Notes: generated by a model not told the origin, from the sequence alone. A DNA stretch of 64,000 nt from Gammaproteobacteria bacterium (GCA_021772935.1 JAJFLA010000026.1:88612-152611); one strand, 5' to 3'; positions 37,401-46,199 are shown, counted from the stretch's first letter. A program made the numbers and translations.

Positions 37401-37906
37401 ACGAAATAGATGTCAGCTCAAAGGTAGGACACGGCAGTTGTTTTTCCGTGCTTGTCCCGCTGGCACAACAAAACAGCCTGCAACCAGCGGAAATCCCGGC
37501 TGTCGTTCATGTTGAAACTTCCGGGCTACAAGATCTGGTCGTATTGTGTGTTGATAACGAGCCGGACATCCTCGAAGCAATGAATCTTCTTTTAGATCGC
37601 TGGGGCTGCCCCATGGTCATGTTGGCTGAGACCCAGGCACAAGCGGCGCAGCAGGTACTCATGCATGGAACCCCGGACTTCGTGTTGGTTGACTATCACC
37701 TTGACGACCAAAGCCATGGTCTGCAGGTGATGCAGCATCTTGATAACATACTTGGGACCCACCTTCCGGCAATCGTGATAACGGCCGACCGATCCAGCGG
37801 ACTCGAAGCAGCTGTTAAAGCACAGGGCTATGGACTGTTACGCAAACCAATCAGACCGGCCGCGTTGCGGGCATTGATGAGCAACATGCTGAAAACAAAA
37901 TCATAA
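34487..37906 (+). CDS. crbS: Hybrid sensor kinase with SLC5 transporter domain (CrbS-like)
   Basis: A 1139-residue membrane sensor. Domains: SLC5/PutP-like transporter domain with about 13 helices (1-500), a STAC linker (about 530-600, KTNKALSTHLGLTEIQAGALA), a PAS domain (about 615-730), a coiled coil, HisKA with phospho-His near 782 in AASHDLLQPMN, HATPase_c (NAIHYT, DTGVGI, GLGLGLAI) and a C-terminal receiver with the phospho-Asp near 1068 in VLVDYHLDD. This is the architecture of CrbS (MxtR), which controls acetyl-CoA synthetase and acetate transport in Vibrio and Pseudomonas. It is divergent from the symporter operon and convergent with its likely response regulator. Confidence 0.87.
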   Translation: MLNPWKLTLIVLAYMGLLFAIAWIGDKQRISQDHRKFKAIIYSLSMAVYCTSWTFYGAVGRAASSGWGFLPIYLGPALMMLIGFDVIRRIAITSRDQRITSIADFIAYRYGRSHAIAVLVTCAAVLGAVPYIALQLKGITTGIEVISKATGNASVLPDQLPLYLALTLAAFAMMFGTRNMDASEHHRGLMWAIAFESLVKLLAFVAIGLFAIFGVFGGLDSVAQTMRENGEYQQLFTPWRLPEGFGIQMGLGMVAILCLPRQFHVAIVEFRDTTDLRVARWVFPAYLFVFSALVIPIALAGLTQFSGQDVNPDTYVLSLPLAFDQPMLTLLAFLGGFSAATGMVIVSTVALAIMVSNDIVMPLLLRTGLTNNRGKLDLSQTLLRVRRISILLLALAAVAYYRAIEAGVPLASIGLLSFSAAAQFAPAMLIGIYWQGASKTGAIWGLSLGVTSWVIWLLLPSFTTIDPLVNLLSLIPSMNFNQGALFSLLVNTSAIILVSLLRPDKELTSVTGVTSKSNSGLITLEELEYTIGRFLGMSKTNKALSTHLGLTEIQAGALATPETIQFGERLLAGSIGSASARTVLSTALHHRGLGPEAVMELLDRTSQAVQFNRELLESTLDNMSQGVSVVDQGLRIVGWNRRYVELMEYPEGTLHLGKPIEELIDLNVKRGLIGDHKSEVLKRLKHLRSGQNYRYERRWLGDKVLEIQGNPMPGGGYVTTFTDITYFKNVEHELQLINETLEQRVQQRTVELRRANTELEEANLVAEEANLSKTRFLAAASHDLLQPMNAASLFVSILRQQQEGSDDEQSHLVKRIDRSLRASEQLLSALLDISKLDSGMYQPEPEAISVSELFEQLLRRFKALAGNRNLLLRVHPTDYVIYSDRNLLYRILQNFLANAIHYTETGGVLLGCRLRGDKLQLSVWDTGVGIDNSEAKAIFQEFHRLDYARRMDEKGLGLGLAICDRIARMLGHEIDVSSKVGHGSCFSVLVPLAQQNSLQPAEIPAVVHVETSGLQDLVVLCVDNEPDILEAMNLLLDRWGCPMVMLAETQAQAAQQVLMHGTPDFVLVDYHLDDQSHGLQVMQHLDNILGTHLPAIVITADRSSGLEAAVKAQGYGLLRKPIRPAALRALMSNMLKTKS

Positions 37907-37914
37907 TCCATTGC

Positions 37915-38589
37915 CTATAAATTTGGCCTCAACACATCTAATTTGCTAGCCGCCAACACGGCTTGAGTCCGGTTGGTGACCCCAAGTTTATTCATAATTG
38001 CCGTTACATGCGCCTTAACCGTGGCCTCAGATATACCCATCTCGTAAGCTATCTGCTTGTTCAGTAAGCCCTGTGACACCATCATCAACACCTTGAACTG
38101 CTGCGGCGTTAGTTGGGCCATGCGCTCGGCCAGTGCCAGTTCAGAAACATTACTACCCGGTAAATTAGCTTGTGTGGAGACCGGCGCCCAAATTTCACCC
38201 ATCAAAATGTCGTTTATCGCATTGGTAATGGTCTTGATGTCAGAAGACTTGGGTATAAAACCTGCTGCACCATGATCCAAAGCACGTTGGATCACCAATG
38301 GGTCTTCATTTGCCGAAATAATGACCACAGGGACACTGGGGTAACGTTTGCACAAATATATCAAACCAGCGAAACCGCTTACGCCGGGCATGTGCAGATC
38401 CAATAGAACCAGGTCAACGTCCTGGTTTTCGTCCACCAGCACCTGTAATGATTCAAATGAATTGGCTTCCAAAAACGTCGTTTCACCCTGACTTGCCTGC
38501 AGGGCTTCTTTGATTGCTGTCCGAAACAATGGATGATCATCGGCAACGATTACCGTTTCAGCGTGTAGCGCGATCAGTCGATTTGCCAT
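37915..38589 (-). CDS. crbR: LuxR/NarL-family response regulator (CrbR/ErdR-like)
   Basis: The 224 residues comprise an N-terminal receiver (VIVADDHPLFRTAI, phospho-Asp in LVLLDLHMPG, conserved Lys in FIPKSSD) and a C-terminal LuxR helix-turn-helix (LTPQQFKVLMMVSQGLLNKQIAYEMGISEATVKAHV). Its stop codon is 9 bp from the convergent kinase stop. By family and context it is the partner of the SLC5-type kinase and probably activates the acyl-CoA synthetase and symporter genes. Confidence 0.88.
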   Translation of the reverse strand: MANRLIALHAETVIVADDHPLFRTAIKEALQASQGETTFLEANSFESLQVLVDENQDVDLVLLDLHMPGVSGFAGLIYLCKRYPSVPVVIISANEDPLVIQRALDHGAAGFIPKSSDIKTITNAINDILMGEIWAPVSTQANLPGSNVSELALAERMAQLTPQQFKVLMMVSQGLLNKQIAYEMGISEATVKAHVTAIMNKLGVTNRTQAVLAASKLDVLRPNL

Positions 38590-39015
38590 TAGCGGTTCAT
38601 TTTGCCCTCGATCAGGTCATCCATAACGCCCGCTTCCGACAAGGCCGAGTGGTTACCCAAATCCGTATATTCTTTGGCCGTAACAATTATGTAAAATCCT
38701 GCGCATTATGGTACCCGAAGTTGGTAACCCGGACCATCGCCTCGTAAGTCGCCTCATTGCTCCTGACTTTCGCCACCAGATGGCCGGATACCGATCATTT
38801 TTCTGTGCTACTTAAACCTTTGTCCAGACTTCTGATTTTCGCATTCAAATGCTAACCCTACCCATTAGACCATGGTCGAAATCGTACCCGCCAACCGTGC
38901 TCCGAAGCAGATAGCAATTACATCGGCATGAATCATTAGACCAAAGACTAATACACCCATGCACTGAACTTGCGCATGATGCGTTTGCATACACATCTAA
39001 ATGGGAGAGGCTATC
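38590..39015. other. Intergenic region between crbR and the porin
   Basis: About 425 bp with no convincing gene. It should hold divergent promoters for the response regulator and the porin. A 9-bp direct repeat ATTAGACCA occurs at 38864-38872 and 38935-38943; the second copy is part of ATTAG-accaaaga-CTAAT. Confidence 0.55.
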
Positions 39016-40368
39016 ATGGCCCGAAAATCACTAAGGAAACTCCTTCTGAGCCTGTCTGTTGCAGTCGTTTTGAGCTGCAGCTGGTCAGGAAGTGTCTTTG
39101 CAGACGGGGACAGAGTCGAAGCGTTAGAAGCACGGATCGTTGAACTGGAGAACCTGGTAAATCAATTGTTGCAACACCAGTCGGCACCAGCAGCCAATAC
39201 TGCAGCTGTTGAGGCCAAGGCAGAGGGTGCCGCCGAGGCCAAGGTCATGGCCATGATGGACGAGCATCACAAGGCACAACAGGAAAAGGCGAAAAAACAC
39301 AGCTATAAATTTGGTGGGTTCATCAAGACCGATGTCATCTTCAGTGACTACAATAGTGGCTCATCTGCAGGTGCGGGCAGGGATTTTTATATTCCAGGCA
39401 CCATCCCTGTGGGTAATGGTGATGGTGAAAGCTACCTGGATTTCCATGCCAAGGAATCCCGGATTAATTTCAAATCAACCCATCTATTGGATAATGGCGC
39501 AAAAATCGGAACATTCTTCGAGATGGACTTCCAATTACCAGGCCAGGGTAATGAAAGGGTTTCCAACTCATTCAGCCCCCGTATTCGGCATGCCTTCCTG
39601 ACCTATAACAAGTGGTTGGTCGGTCAGACCTGGCAAACATTCTTCAATGTTGGCGCACTGCCTGAAAACCTGGACTTTGTTGGCCCGGCGGAAGCCTCAT
39701 TATTTGGCCGTCAGCCTATGATTCGTTACACCAGCGGCGCAATACAATTTGCCCTTGAGAACCCGGAAACAACCATTACACCCTACGGTGGTGGCGGTCG
39801 TATCGTTTCAGATGACAACCAGGTACCGGATGTTGTGTTGCGATATAACCTGAAAGGCAGCTGGGGCTCATTCACAGCGGCTGGTATGGTCAGGCAATTG
39901 TCCTATGACAACAGCGCTGCAGGTATTGACGATTCAACCTCCGGTTACGGTATCAGTCTGTCTGGTAAATTTGTGTTGGCGAACAAAGATGACTTTCGCT
40001 GGATGGTCAGCACCGGTGGTGGTCTGGGACGTTACATCGGCCTGAACACGGCCAACGGCGCCGTTCTTGATGCTGCAGGCAATTTGCACACGATCGACTC
40101 TACCGGCGTATTCGGGTCTTACCGTCACCTTTGGAATTCAAAATGGCGCAGTAACCTGACGCTGGGCTACCTGGCTGTGGACAACGATACCCGTCTGACT
40201 GGTACCAGTGTTACAAAAAATGCGACCAGTTTGCACCTCAACCTGATCTACAGCCCACAACCCAAACTCGACTTTGGCGCAGAGATTTTGTTAGCCAATC
40301 GTGAAATTGAGAGTGGTGCTGATGGAGACATGACACGTCTTCAGTTCTCAGCGAAGTACTCTTACTAA
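39016..40368 (+). CDS. DcaP-like trimeric outer-membrane porin
   Basis: The 450-residue product starts at ATG 39016, with GGGAGAGG 5 bases upstream (an ATG at 39001 overlaps that site). It has a signal peptide ending VFADG, a short trimerising coiled coil (VEALEARIVELENLVNQLLQ), an Ala-rich linker and a beta-barrel ending LQFSAKYSY. This matches the DcaP family, which passes small carboxylates such as dicarboxylates or succinate-like drugs. Beside a carboxylate symporter system it may be the outer-membrane entry for the same substrates. Confidence 0.85.
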   Translation: MARKSLRKLLLSLSVAVVLSCSWSGSVFADGDRVEALEARIVELENLVNQLLQHQSAPAANTAAVEAKAEGAAEAKVMAMMDEHHKAQQEKAKKHSYKFGGFIKTDVIFSDYNSGSSAGAGRDFYIPGTIPVGNGDGESYLDFHAKESRINFKSTHLLDNGAKIGTFFEMDFQLPGQGNERVSNSFSPRIRHAFLTYNKWLVGQTWQTFFNVGALPENLDFVGPAEASLFGRQPMIRYTSGAIQFALENPETTITPYGGGGRIVSDDNQVPDVVLRYNLKGSWGSFTAAGMVRQLSYDNSAAGIDDSTSGYGISLSGKFVLANKDDFRWMVSTGGGLGRYIGLNTANGAVLDAAGNLHTIDSTGVFGSYRHLWNSKWRSNLTLGYLAVDNDTRLTGTSVTKNATSLHLNLIYSPQPKLDFGAEILLANREIESGADGDMTRLQFSAKYSY

Positions 40369-40412
40369 AATTAGGGTTAAACCGACGACTGTGCACCGTT
40401 GGAAAAAGAAAG

Positions 40413-40441
40413 CGGACCTTTCAAAAAGGTCCGTTTTTTTT
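40413..40441 (+). terminator. Intrinsic terminator of the porin gene
   Basis: A perfect 9-bp stem CGGACCTTT/AAAGGTCCG with a 3-base loop is followed by eight T residues, 45 bp after the porin stop. Confidence 0.92.
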
Positions 40442-40466
40442 CTCCACAACAAGGTTGATCTGATTC

Positions 40467-41072
40467 TTACCCGTGGCGATGACTAACACCATGACTGCGG
40501 TGCACCAGACTGTGAACGATCATGCCGATAATCAAAGCCTGAATCACTGACAGAGCATAATCTCCTTCCAGGCCCAACACAGTATCCGACAACAGGTAGC
40601 CACCGACCGTTGCCAATGCCACAAATCCAAGAACCCCAAAAGCAGCCGGCTTACCAAATACAGGCTGAATGATCATCCATAGCATCATGCCAACCCCAAA
40701 GCGGTGTAATACAATGGCCAGGGACAAGTTACTGGTGGCTGACCCATGACCAACGGTTAATGCCGCACCATCCAGCATTGCGTGCAAAGCAAGCCCTAAT
40801 AGTGCCAAAAACAGGCTGACAAGATGCAGGGTATGCGCCGCCTGTTTGACCAGATTTTCCAGCATACCAGGCACCAGATAGCCAGCTAACATCAATGCAA
40901 CAGACCAGTACCCAAGCTCCGCCCATGATTCCGGGATCAGCAAAAAGGCCATTAAAACGACAAGCCCTGTTATAACCAGCGAATCGAACGCCTTGGCAAC
41001 AAAATCACGCCGACACAACCATTGGTAAAGCGTTGGCCCGATAAACAATGAAATAATGGATAAAAATAACAC
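40467..41072 (-). CDS. Polytopic membrane protein, ZIP-transporter-like
   Basis: The 201 residues form about six to seven transmembrane helices. The segments LHAMLDGAALTVGH and IVLHRFGVGMMLWM resemble the His/Asp metal-binding helices IV and V of ZIP metal transporters (HNxxDG and HExxH in the family) but are diverged, and the N-terminal helices are shortened. The C-terminus is His-rich (HSLVHRSHGVSHRHG), which would suit metal binding. A metal transporter is plausible but unproven. Confidence 0.65.
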   Translation of the reverse strand: MLFLSIISLFIGPTLYQWLCRRDFVAKAFDSLVITGLVVLMAFLLIPESWAELGYWSVALMLAGYLVPGMLENLVKQAAHTLHLVSLFLALLGLALHAMLDGAALTVGHGSATSNLSLAIVLHRFGVGMMLWMIIQPVFGKPAAFGVLGFVALATVGGYLLSDTVLGLEGDYALSVIQALIIGMIVHSLVHRSHGVSHRHG

Positions 41073-41250
41073 TCAAAATCCCAACCAGAGCAGAAGGCGG
41101 GAACCTTAACGGACATACAATGGAATTACACGCGCTCATTTCATGTTGCTTCCAAACAGGACTGCCTTCGAACGCCGCGAATTGTTAAACTAGCCCGCAG
41201 ATCATACGACTCAAACCCGAGATTAAGACATAAACCATTGATTTAACAAT

Positions 41251-41886
41251 ATGGAAACCGTTCAAATCCAAAAAATCATTTCGAGCCAGTTCGCCGACCC
41301 TCGTTCGGCGTCTGACCTGCATAAGCTATTGGCCACGGTCGCTGAACGCGAGGGCGCTCGTCCAGAGGGCGTGGATATGGCACACGGTTCGAGTTTCATT
41401 TACAACTACATCGAACAGGTACCCTATTTACTTACTGTAGCCTGGACATCAGCTAGAAACGTGGGTCTGGAAAACGAAATCAAAAGTATTCTGGAAATGG
41501 TTGAATCCTACTGGATTGAAGATGACGATGTCATACCGGACAGTCTGGGCATCATTGGCTTGCTGGATGATGCCTACTGCTCTTTATCATCCATGCAAAC
41601 ATTGTCGGACCTCTACCGCATGCAATCCGGAAAACATTTATTCCCTGATGATCTGACGGCCGCCAACAAAATAATGCGCAAAATTATAGGCGAGCCTTAT
41701 ACCACCCAGCTGGATGAGATTGTCAGCAGGGCAGTTGCAGACGCCAGGGTCAACCAGGCCGTCGAATTATTGGCAAGCCCGGAAAAACAGCGATTGCTTG
41801 ACAGTCAGGCGACCATCTGGAATCACGGCCCGGTAAGTAAACTACCCGTTAGTCAGCTCGTGGGCCTCGGATTGACCGATGATTAG
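41251..41886 (+). CDS. DUF1232 (YkvA)-like protein of unknown function
   Basis: The 211-residue protein has no signal peptide. The centre carries IEDDDVIPDSLGIIGLLDDAYC, which fits the DUF1232/YkvA signature D-x-IPD-x3-G-x2-DDA. Apart from this there is little to recognise. It lies alone between the ZIP-like gene and pepQ, 27 bp from the convergent pepQ stop. No function can be given. Confidence 0.72.
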   Translation: METVQIQKIISSQFADPRSASDLHKLLATVAEREGARPEGVDMAHGSSFIYNYIEQVPYLLTVAWTSARNVGLENEIKSILEMVESYWIEDDDVIPDSLGIIGLLDDAYCSLSSMQTLSDLYRMQSGKHLFPDDLTAANKIMRKIIGEPYTTQLDEIVSRAVADARVNQAVELLASPEKQRLLDSQATIWNHGPVSKLPVSQLVGLGLTDD

Positions 41887-41913
41887 TGTACTGCATCGTA
41901 ATTACTGGAACTT

Positions 41914-43248
41914 TCAGAGGGCACCTGTGTGGGTAAATGCATCTCGGGTCAAATTCAGCGGCGCGCCACCGGTAACGACGATATTATCTTCAATACGAAT
42001 ACCACCATAAGGTGTCAATGTCTCAACTTTATCCCAATTGATGGCGGCAACATCCCCATTCTCACGCCACTTACGTAATAAAGGCTCAATAAAATATAAA
42101 CCCGGTTCGATGGTCAAAACATTGCCAACCTCAAGGTTGCGAGTCAGCCGCAGGAAAGGATGGCCTTCAGGCCGTGGGATGGGGGTTCCTTCCACATCAG
42201 CAATCAAACCTGCCACATCATGGGTCTGCAGTCCCAGGTAGTGACCCAGACCATGCGGATAAAAAACAGCGCTCAACCCTGTTTCAACAGCGCTCTCGGC
42301 CGACGTGTTGATAATATTGAAGTCTTTCAAGATGCCAGCAATATCTATGTGGGCACGTAAATGTAACTCTCGGTAATCCAGACCGCTGACTACAGCTGCG
42401 CATAATCGTTGCTGCATTGTGTCCATCGCCACAATCAAATCAGCAAACTCACCCGCCCGGGCTGCATAGGTACGGGTAATATCCGCAGCATAACCATGCA
42501 CGGTTGCGCCTGCGTCAATCAGGAAGGAACGCACATCCATCGGTACCTGCTGTTCATGAGCCTGGTAATGCAACACTGAACCATGCTCGTTAAGGGCAAC
42601 AATGTTTCCATAAGGTAATTCTGCATCGACCAGTTGTATCGACATGCAATAGCGTTGGTGAATCTCGTATTCACTTAAACCTTCCCTGAAAGCCTGCTCT
42701 GCCGCTGTATGTGCAATGGCACCCAATCGGGCTGCTTCGGCCATGCAGGCTATTTCATAGTCCGTCTTGCGGGTTCTTTCCAGGTGTATCCGGTTCAGCA
42801 GACGCTCCGGGTTCAGTTGTGAGCCATCCACTGCGCTGCTCAGGCTGGCCGCATCGCCAATATAAGCGGTCTGCGTATTGATGCCTGCCTGTTTCCAGGC
42901 CTCGGCGTCACGCACCGGCACAACATCGAATTCACCCGCCCACCACGCATCGGGGTCTGCTGGCGGCAGATACCAGTAATCATCTGGTTGGTAATAAAAC
43001 AACTTTGGCTTATGACCCGGGCGGATCAACAAGGCACTGTCATGATGATGCGTAAGAGGCAGCCACCAGAGTAAATGGGGGTTGCAACGGAACGGGTATT
43101 CATAATCATCAAGGAAACTGACCAGTTTGCTGCCAGCATGGATTAGCGCGGCATCATAGCCCTCAGCCTGAAGTGCGTTTTCCCAGCGACTTTGCAACTC
43201 TGACACATGGGCTTGATAGCCTTGTGTGATGGTTTTGGGTGCACTCAT
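41914..43248 (-). CDS. pepQ: Xaa-Pro dipeptidase (prolidase)
   Basis: M24B metallopeptidase cleaving X-Pro dipeptides. The start ATG 43248 has AGAGG 7 bases upstream and gives 444 residues beginning MSAPKTITQGY; a longer frame to 43326 would overlap cysS and is rejected. The dinuclear metal ligands are visible: DAGATVHGYAADITRTY (two Asp), HGLGHYLGLQTHD (His), TIEPGLYF (Glu) and GGIRIEDN (Glu). The FLDDYEYPFRCNPHLLWWLP N-domain is typical of gammaproteobacterial PepQ. Divergent from cysS. Confidence 0.93.
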   Translation of the reverse strand: MSAPKTITQGYQAHVSELQSRWENALQAEGYDAALIHAGSKLVSFLDDYEYPFRCNPHLLWWLPLTHHHDSALLIRPGHKPKLFYYQPDDYWYLPPADPDAWWAGEFDVVPVRDAEAWKQAGINTQTAYIGDAASLSSAVDGSQLNPERLLNRIHLERTRKTDYEIACMAEAARLGAIAHTAAEQAFREGLSEYEIHQRYCMSIQLVDAELPYGNIVALNEHGSVLHYQAHEQQVPMDVRSFLIDAGATVHGYAADITRTYAARAGEFADLIVAMDTMQQRLCAAVVSGLDYRELHLRAHIDIAGILKDFNIINTSAESAVETGLSAVFYPHGLGHYLGLQTHDVAGLIADVEGTPIPRPEGHPFLRLTRNLEVGNVLTIEPGLYFIEPLLRKWRENGDVAAINWDKVETLTPYGGIRIEDNIVVTGGAPLNLTRDAFTHTGAL

Positions 43249-43324
43249 TTGATTGCCTCTTTGTTGATTAAATTTGTTAAAATAATAGATTGTCTTTCGT
43301 CGCAATATGATCCAGATAAAAACC

Positions 43325-44725
43325 ATGACTCAAACTGAACCACTGCTGCTGTACAACACACTTAAACGTGAAAAACAGGTCTTTGTACCACAGGACCCCA
43401 ACCATGTAACCCTGTATGTCTGCGGCCCGACCGTTTACAGCTATGCGCACATAGGTAATGCGAGGCCACCGGTTATTTTCGATCTGTTATACAACTTACT
43501 GTCGAGTCGTTATCCCAAGGTTATCTATGCTCGCAATATCACCGATGTTGACGACAAAATCAACGCCGCAGCAGCCGAGCAGAAGGTATCAATTGATGTT
43601 ATCTCAAAACGATATACTGATATCTTTCATGAAGACATGGCAGCACTGGGCATCGGTCAGCCTAGTATAGAACCAAGAGCAACCAATCACATTCCCCAGA
43701 TGATCAACATGATCACACGCCTGATCACAAGCGGCCATGCCTACGAGGCTGAAGGTCACGTATTGTTTTCAGTTGAATCTTTTGACGATTATGGCTCGCT
43801 ATCCCGTCGCGACGTTGCTGATATGATTGCGGGAGCGAGGATTGAAGTTGCTGATTTCAAAAAGCACCCCGGTGATTTTGTTTTGTGGAAACCATCGCTG
43901 GAGCCACAACCCGGCTGGGATAGCCCCTGGGGCTGGGGCCGGCCTGGTTGGCATCTTGAATGCTCGGTTATGTCCGAACAGCATCTGGGTGAAACCATCG
44001 ATATTCACGGTGGTGGACAGGACCTGGTTTTTCCACATCATGAAAACGAAATCGCACAGAGTGTCTGTGCCCATGGTGGTAAAATTTTTGCGCGTTACTG
44101 GATGCATAATGGTTTTGTCACCTTCAATAAACGCAAGATGTCCAAGTCGCTGGGTAACACCCTGGTCATCCATGAATTACTCAAACACACTGCCGGTGAA
44201 GTCCTGCGTTATCTGCTGCTAAGCGCACACTATCGCCAACCACTGGACTGGTCGGAACAAACACTGACGCGTGTTCAGCGCACCGTCGATCGTGTTTATG
44301 GTGTGATACGCGACGCCAATGAAAAATACGGGCCGCTAAAGGCCGCCCACGACCCATCCAATAAGTTCATGTCAGCGCTGCTGGACGACCTCAACACACC
44401 AGAGGCCCTGGCAGAACTGAATAACGAAGCACGCTGTCTGGCCAATGCTGACGATGCTGAAACAGCCCACGCCGCCGCTGGCAGACTGCTGGCGGCAGGT
44501 GCTTTGATCGGGTTATTTCAGCAAGACCCGCAAAGCTGGCTGACCGGTGATACTGAAGGTCTGGATGATGCACTGATTGAGCAGTTAATCGATGAGCGAA
44601 ATACATCGCGTAAGGAAAGAAATTTCGCTCGCGCCGATGACATAAGGGATCAGTTACAGGCAATGGGTATTTGCCTTGAAGACGTCGCAGACGGTACCCG
44701 TTGGCGCCGAAGCAGCGACCAGTAA
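43325..44725 (+). CDS. cysS: Cysteinyl-tRNA synthetase
   Basis: Class I aminoacyl-tRNA synthetase. The zinc-binding and HIGH-type region CGPTVYSYAHIGNARP, the central WHLECSVMSEQHLG and GGGQDLVFPHHENE, and the KMSKSLGN loop are all intact. The start is ATG 43325 or ATG 43307 (six codons more); the former better fits family length. Divergent from pepQ with about 75 bp between start codons. Confidence 0.95.
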   Translation: MTQTEPLLLYNTLKREKQVFVPQDPNHVTLYVCGPTVYSYAHIGNARPPVIFDLLYNLLSSRYPKVIYARNITDVDDKINAAAAEQKVSIDVISKRYTDIFHEDMAALGIGQPSIEPRATNHIPQMINMITRLITSGHAYEAEGHVLFSVESFDDYGSLSRRDVADMIAGARIEVADFKKHPGDFVLWKPSLEPQPGWDSPWGWGRPGWHLECSVMSEQHLGETIDIHGGGQDLVFPHHENEIAQSVCAHGGKIFARYWMHNGFVTFNKRKMSKSLGNTLVIHELLKHTAGEVLRYLLLSAHYRQPLDWSEQTLTRVQRTVDRVYGVIRDANEKYGPLKAAHDPSNKFMSALLDDLNTPEALAELNNEARCLANADDAETAHAAAGRLLAAGALIGLFQQDPQSWLTGDTEGLDDALIEQLIDERNTSRKERNFARADDIRDQLQAMGICLEDVADGTRWRRSSDQ

Positions 44726-44742
44726 TATACAAGGGAATCAAG

Positions 44743-45165
44743 ATGCATGACCTAGAAAAAGCTCAGCAGGAGATCATTAGCGATTTCAGCTTGTTTGATA
44801 ACTGGTTGGACCGTTACCAGTACCTGATTGATCTTGGCAAGGCACTCACACCATTGCATGAAGCGGAAAAAACCGATGACATCCTGTTACACGGCTGTCA
44901 GTCCAGGGTTTGGCTGATCATCACAGCTAATGCCGACGAACTGATAATCCGCGCCAATAGTGACGCGGCGATTGTATCCGGTCTGATTGCTCTTTTAATA
45001 CGGGTTTATTCAGGTGCTTCTGCTGCACAGATTCTAAAATTTCAACCAGAATTCATCACAGCCATCGGTTTGCAACAGCATTTGTCCGCCACCCGCGCCA
45101 ATGGCTTACACGCGATGCTGGAAGCCATCTACAAAGCAGCAAAGTGTTACTCGCCAGAGAATTAG
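44743..45165 (+). CDS. sufE: SufE/CsdE-family sulfur acceptor
   Basis: Accepts sulfur from a cysteine desulfurase for Fe-S cluster assembly. The ATG at 44743 follows AAGGGA by 6 bases; the frame further upstream overlaps cysS and is not used. The 140 residues contain the active cysteine in LHGCQSRVWL. No suf or csd genes are adjacent, so SufE and CsdE cannot be told apart. It follows cysS by 17 bp and is probably co-transcribed. Confidence 0.88.
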   Translation: MHDLEKAQQEIISDFSLFDNWLDRYQYLIDLGKALTPLHEAEKTDDILLHGCQSRVWLIITANADELIIRANSDAAIVSGLIALLIRVYSGASAAQILKFQPEFITAIGLQQHLSATRANGLHAMLEAIYKAAKCYSPEN

Positions 45166-45208
45166 GCAAGCCAAGAAATATTATTTATGTGATGAGTAAT
45201 AACGCAAT

Positions 45209-45232
45209 GCGTAGATTAAGCTGCGCTTTTTT
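45209..45232 (+). terminator. Intrinsic terminator after sufE
   Basis: GCGTAG/CTGCGC (one G-U pair) with a 6-base loop is followed by TTTTTT. It touches the end of the convergent dksA. Confidence 0.55.
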
Positions 45233-45659
45233 ACCTTGAATCACCCATCTGTTTCTGACGTATTTCCCAACGTTCCTGTGCATCCAGGCATAAAGTTGCG
45301 ATAGGACGTGCCTGCAAACGTTGAAGGCCAATCTCTTCACCGGTTTCCTCGCAATAGCCATAATCACCTTCATCAAGGCGAGCCAGTGTTTTGTTAATTT
45401 TGTTGATCAGTTTACGATAGCGGTCACGAGTACGTAATTCGAGGCTGTTCTCGGTTTCCCGTGTAGCACGCTCGGCTTCATCACCAACATCCCTGACTTC
45501 GGTTTGCAGATTGCTGATGGTTTCACGAGATTCTTCGACCAACTCATCTCTCCACGCAGTTAATTTCTGGCGGAAATATTCAAGTTGCACAGGATTCATG
45601 TACTCTTCTTCGTTAGAAGGCGTATATCCTTTGGGTAATTTCACTGTTGTTTCGGTCAT
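45231..45659 (-). CDS. dksA: DksA-family RNA polymerase-binding regulator lacking two zinc cysteines
   Basis: Binds the RNA polymerase secondary channel and, with ppGpp, controls rRNA and amino acid promoters. The 142 residues have the EEYMNPVQLEYFRQKL start, a coiled coil with acidic tip RDVGDEA (matching Asp71, Asp74 and Ala76 of E. coli DksA) and the C-terminal globular domain. The zinc site reads CEET...CLDA, that is CxxT-x17-CxxA instead of four cysteines, the pattern of the zinc-independent DksA2 of P. aeruginosa. It is convergent with sufE. Confidence 0.93.
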   Translation of the reverse strand: MTETTVKLPKGYTPSNEEEYMNPVQLEYFRQKLTAWRDELVEESRETISNLQTEVRDVGDEAERATRETENSLELRTRDRYRKLINKINKTLARLDEGDYGYCEETGEEIGLQRLQARPIATLCLDAQERWEIRQKQMGDSR

Positions 45660-45989
45660 AAGTAATCAAAAATTCCTTGGAAATCTGGTCACAAATAATA
45701 TAATCTATTGATTATTATATGTTTTTATTAAAATCGAGTCGAAAGCCAACTAGATTAAGGTGCAGTGTTATATCTCAACTTGAAACAGACAGCAAGTGTT
45801 TTTTTTCTCAAACCGCACATGTCCTGAAATCATTAGCAATCCCGTGCTTTGTTCTGGGGAAGTAGATTACATCTTAATCATTTTCAGATTCCATACCTGA
45901 CCTACCGCTGTTAGCGGATGAAGGATAGGAATCTCAGATATACCAGACACAGGATTCGAGTTCATGAACAGATCAAAGGTTCCTTAACA
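45660..45989. other. AT-rich intergenic region between dksA and yidD
   Basis: About 330 bp. Near dksA it is very AT-rich with a partial inverted repeat (ATATAATC...GATTATTATAT at about 45699-45720), probably the dksA promoter area. A small stem CCGCT-gtt-AGCGG lies near 45905-45917. No gene is supported. Confidence 0.5.
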
Positions 45990-46199
45990 ATGGAAAAAAT
46001 TCTTCTCGTTATTATTCGTGCCTACCAGCTCGTACTTAGTCCATTTTTGGGTGAGCATTGCCGTTTTACACCGAGTTGTTCCCAATATACGTCAGAGGCT
46101 ATCCGAAAGTACGGCGCGGCCAAGGGTAGTTGGATGGGCATCAAAAGAATTAGTCGTTGCCAGCCTTTTTGTGAAGGCGGACATGATCCGGTTCCGTGA
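45990..46199 (+). CDS. yidD: YidD membrane protein insertion efficiency factor
   Basis: A 69-residue protein that aids YidC-dependent membrane insertion. The family core is clear: [32 protein letters not shown] with three conserved Cys, and [17 protein letters not shown]. The start is ATG 45990; upstream codons are not family-like. It is normally encoded between rnpA and yidC near the origin. Here it stands alone. Confidence 0.93.
   Translation: MEKILLVIIRAYQLVLSPFLGEHCRFTPSCSQYTSEAIRKYGAAKGSWMGIKRISRCQPFCEGGHDPVP

Noticed and set aside
45660..45989. Replication origin near yidD
   Set aside because: No DnaA boxes, dnaA, rpmH or rnpA are seen; AT-richness alone is not enough.
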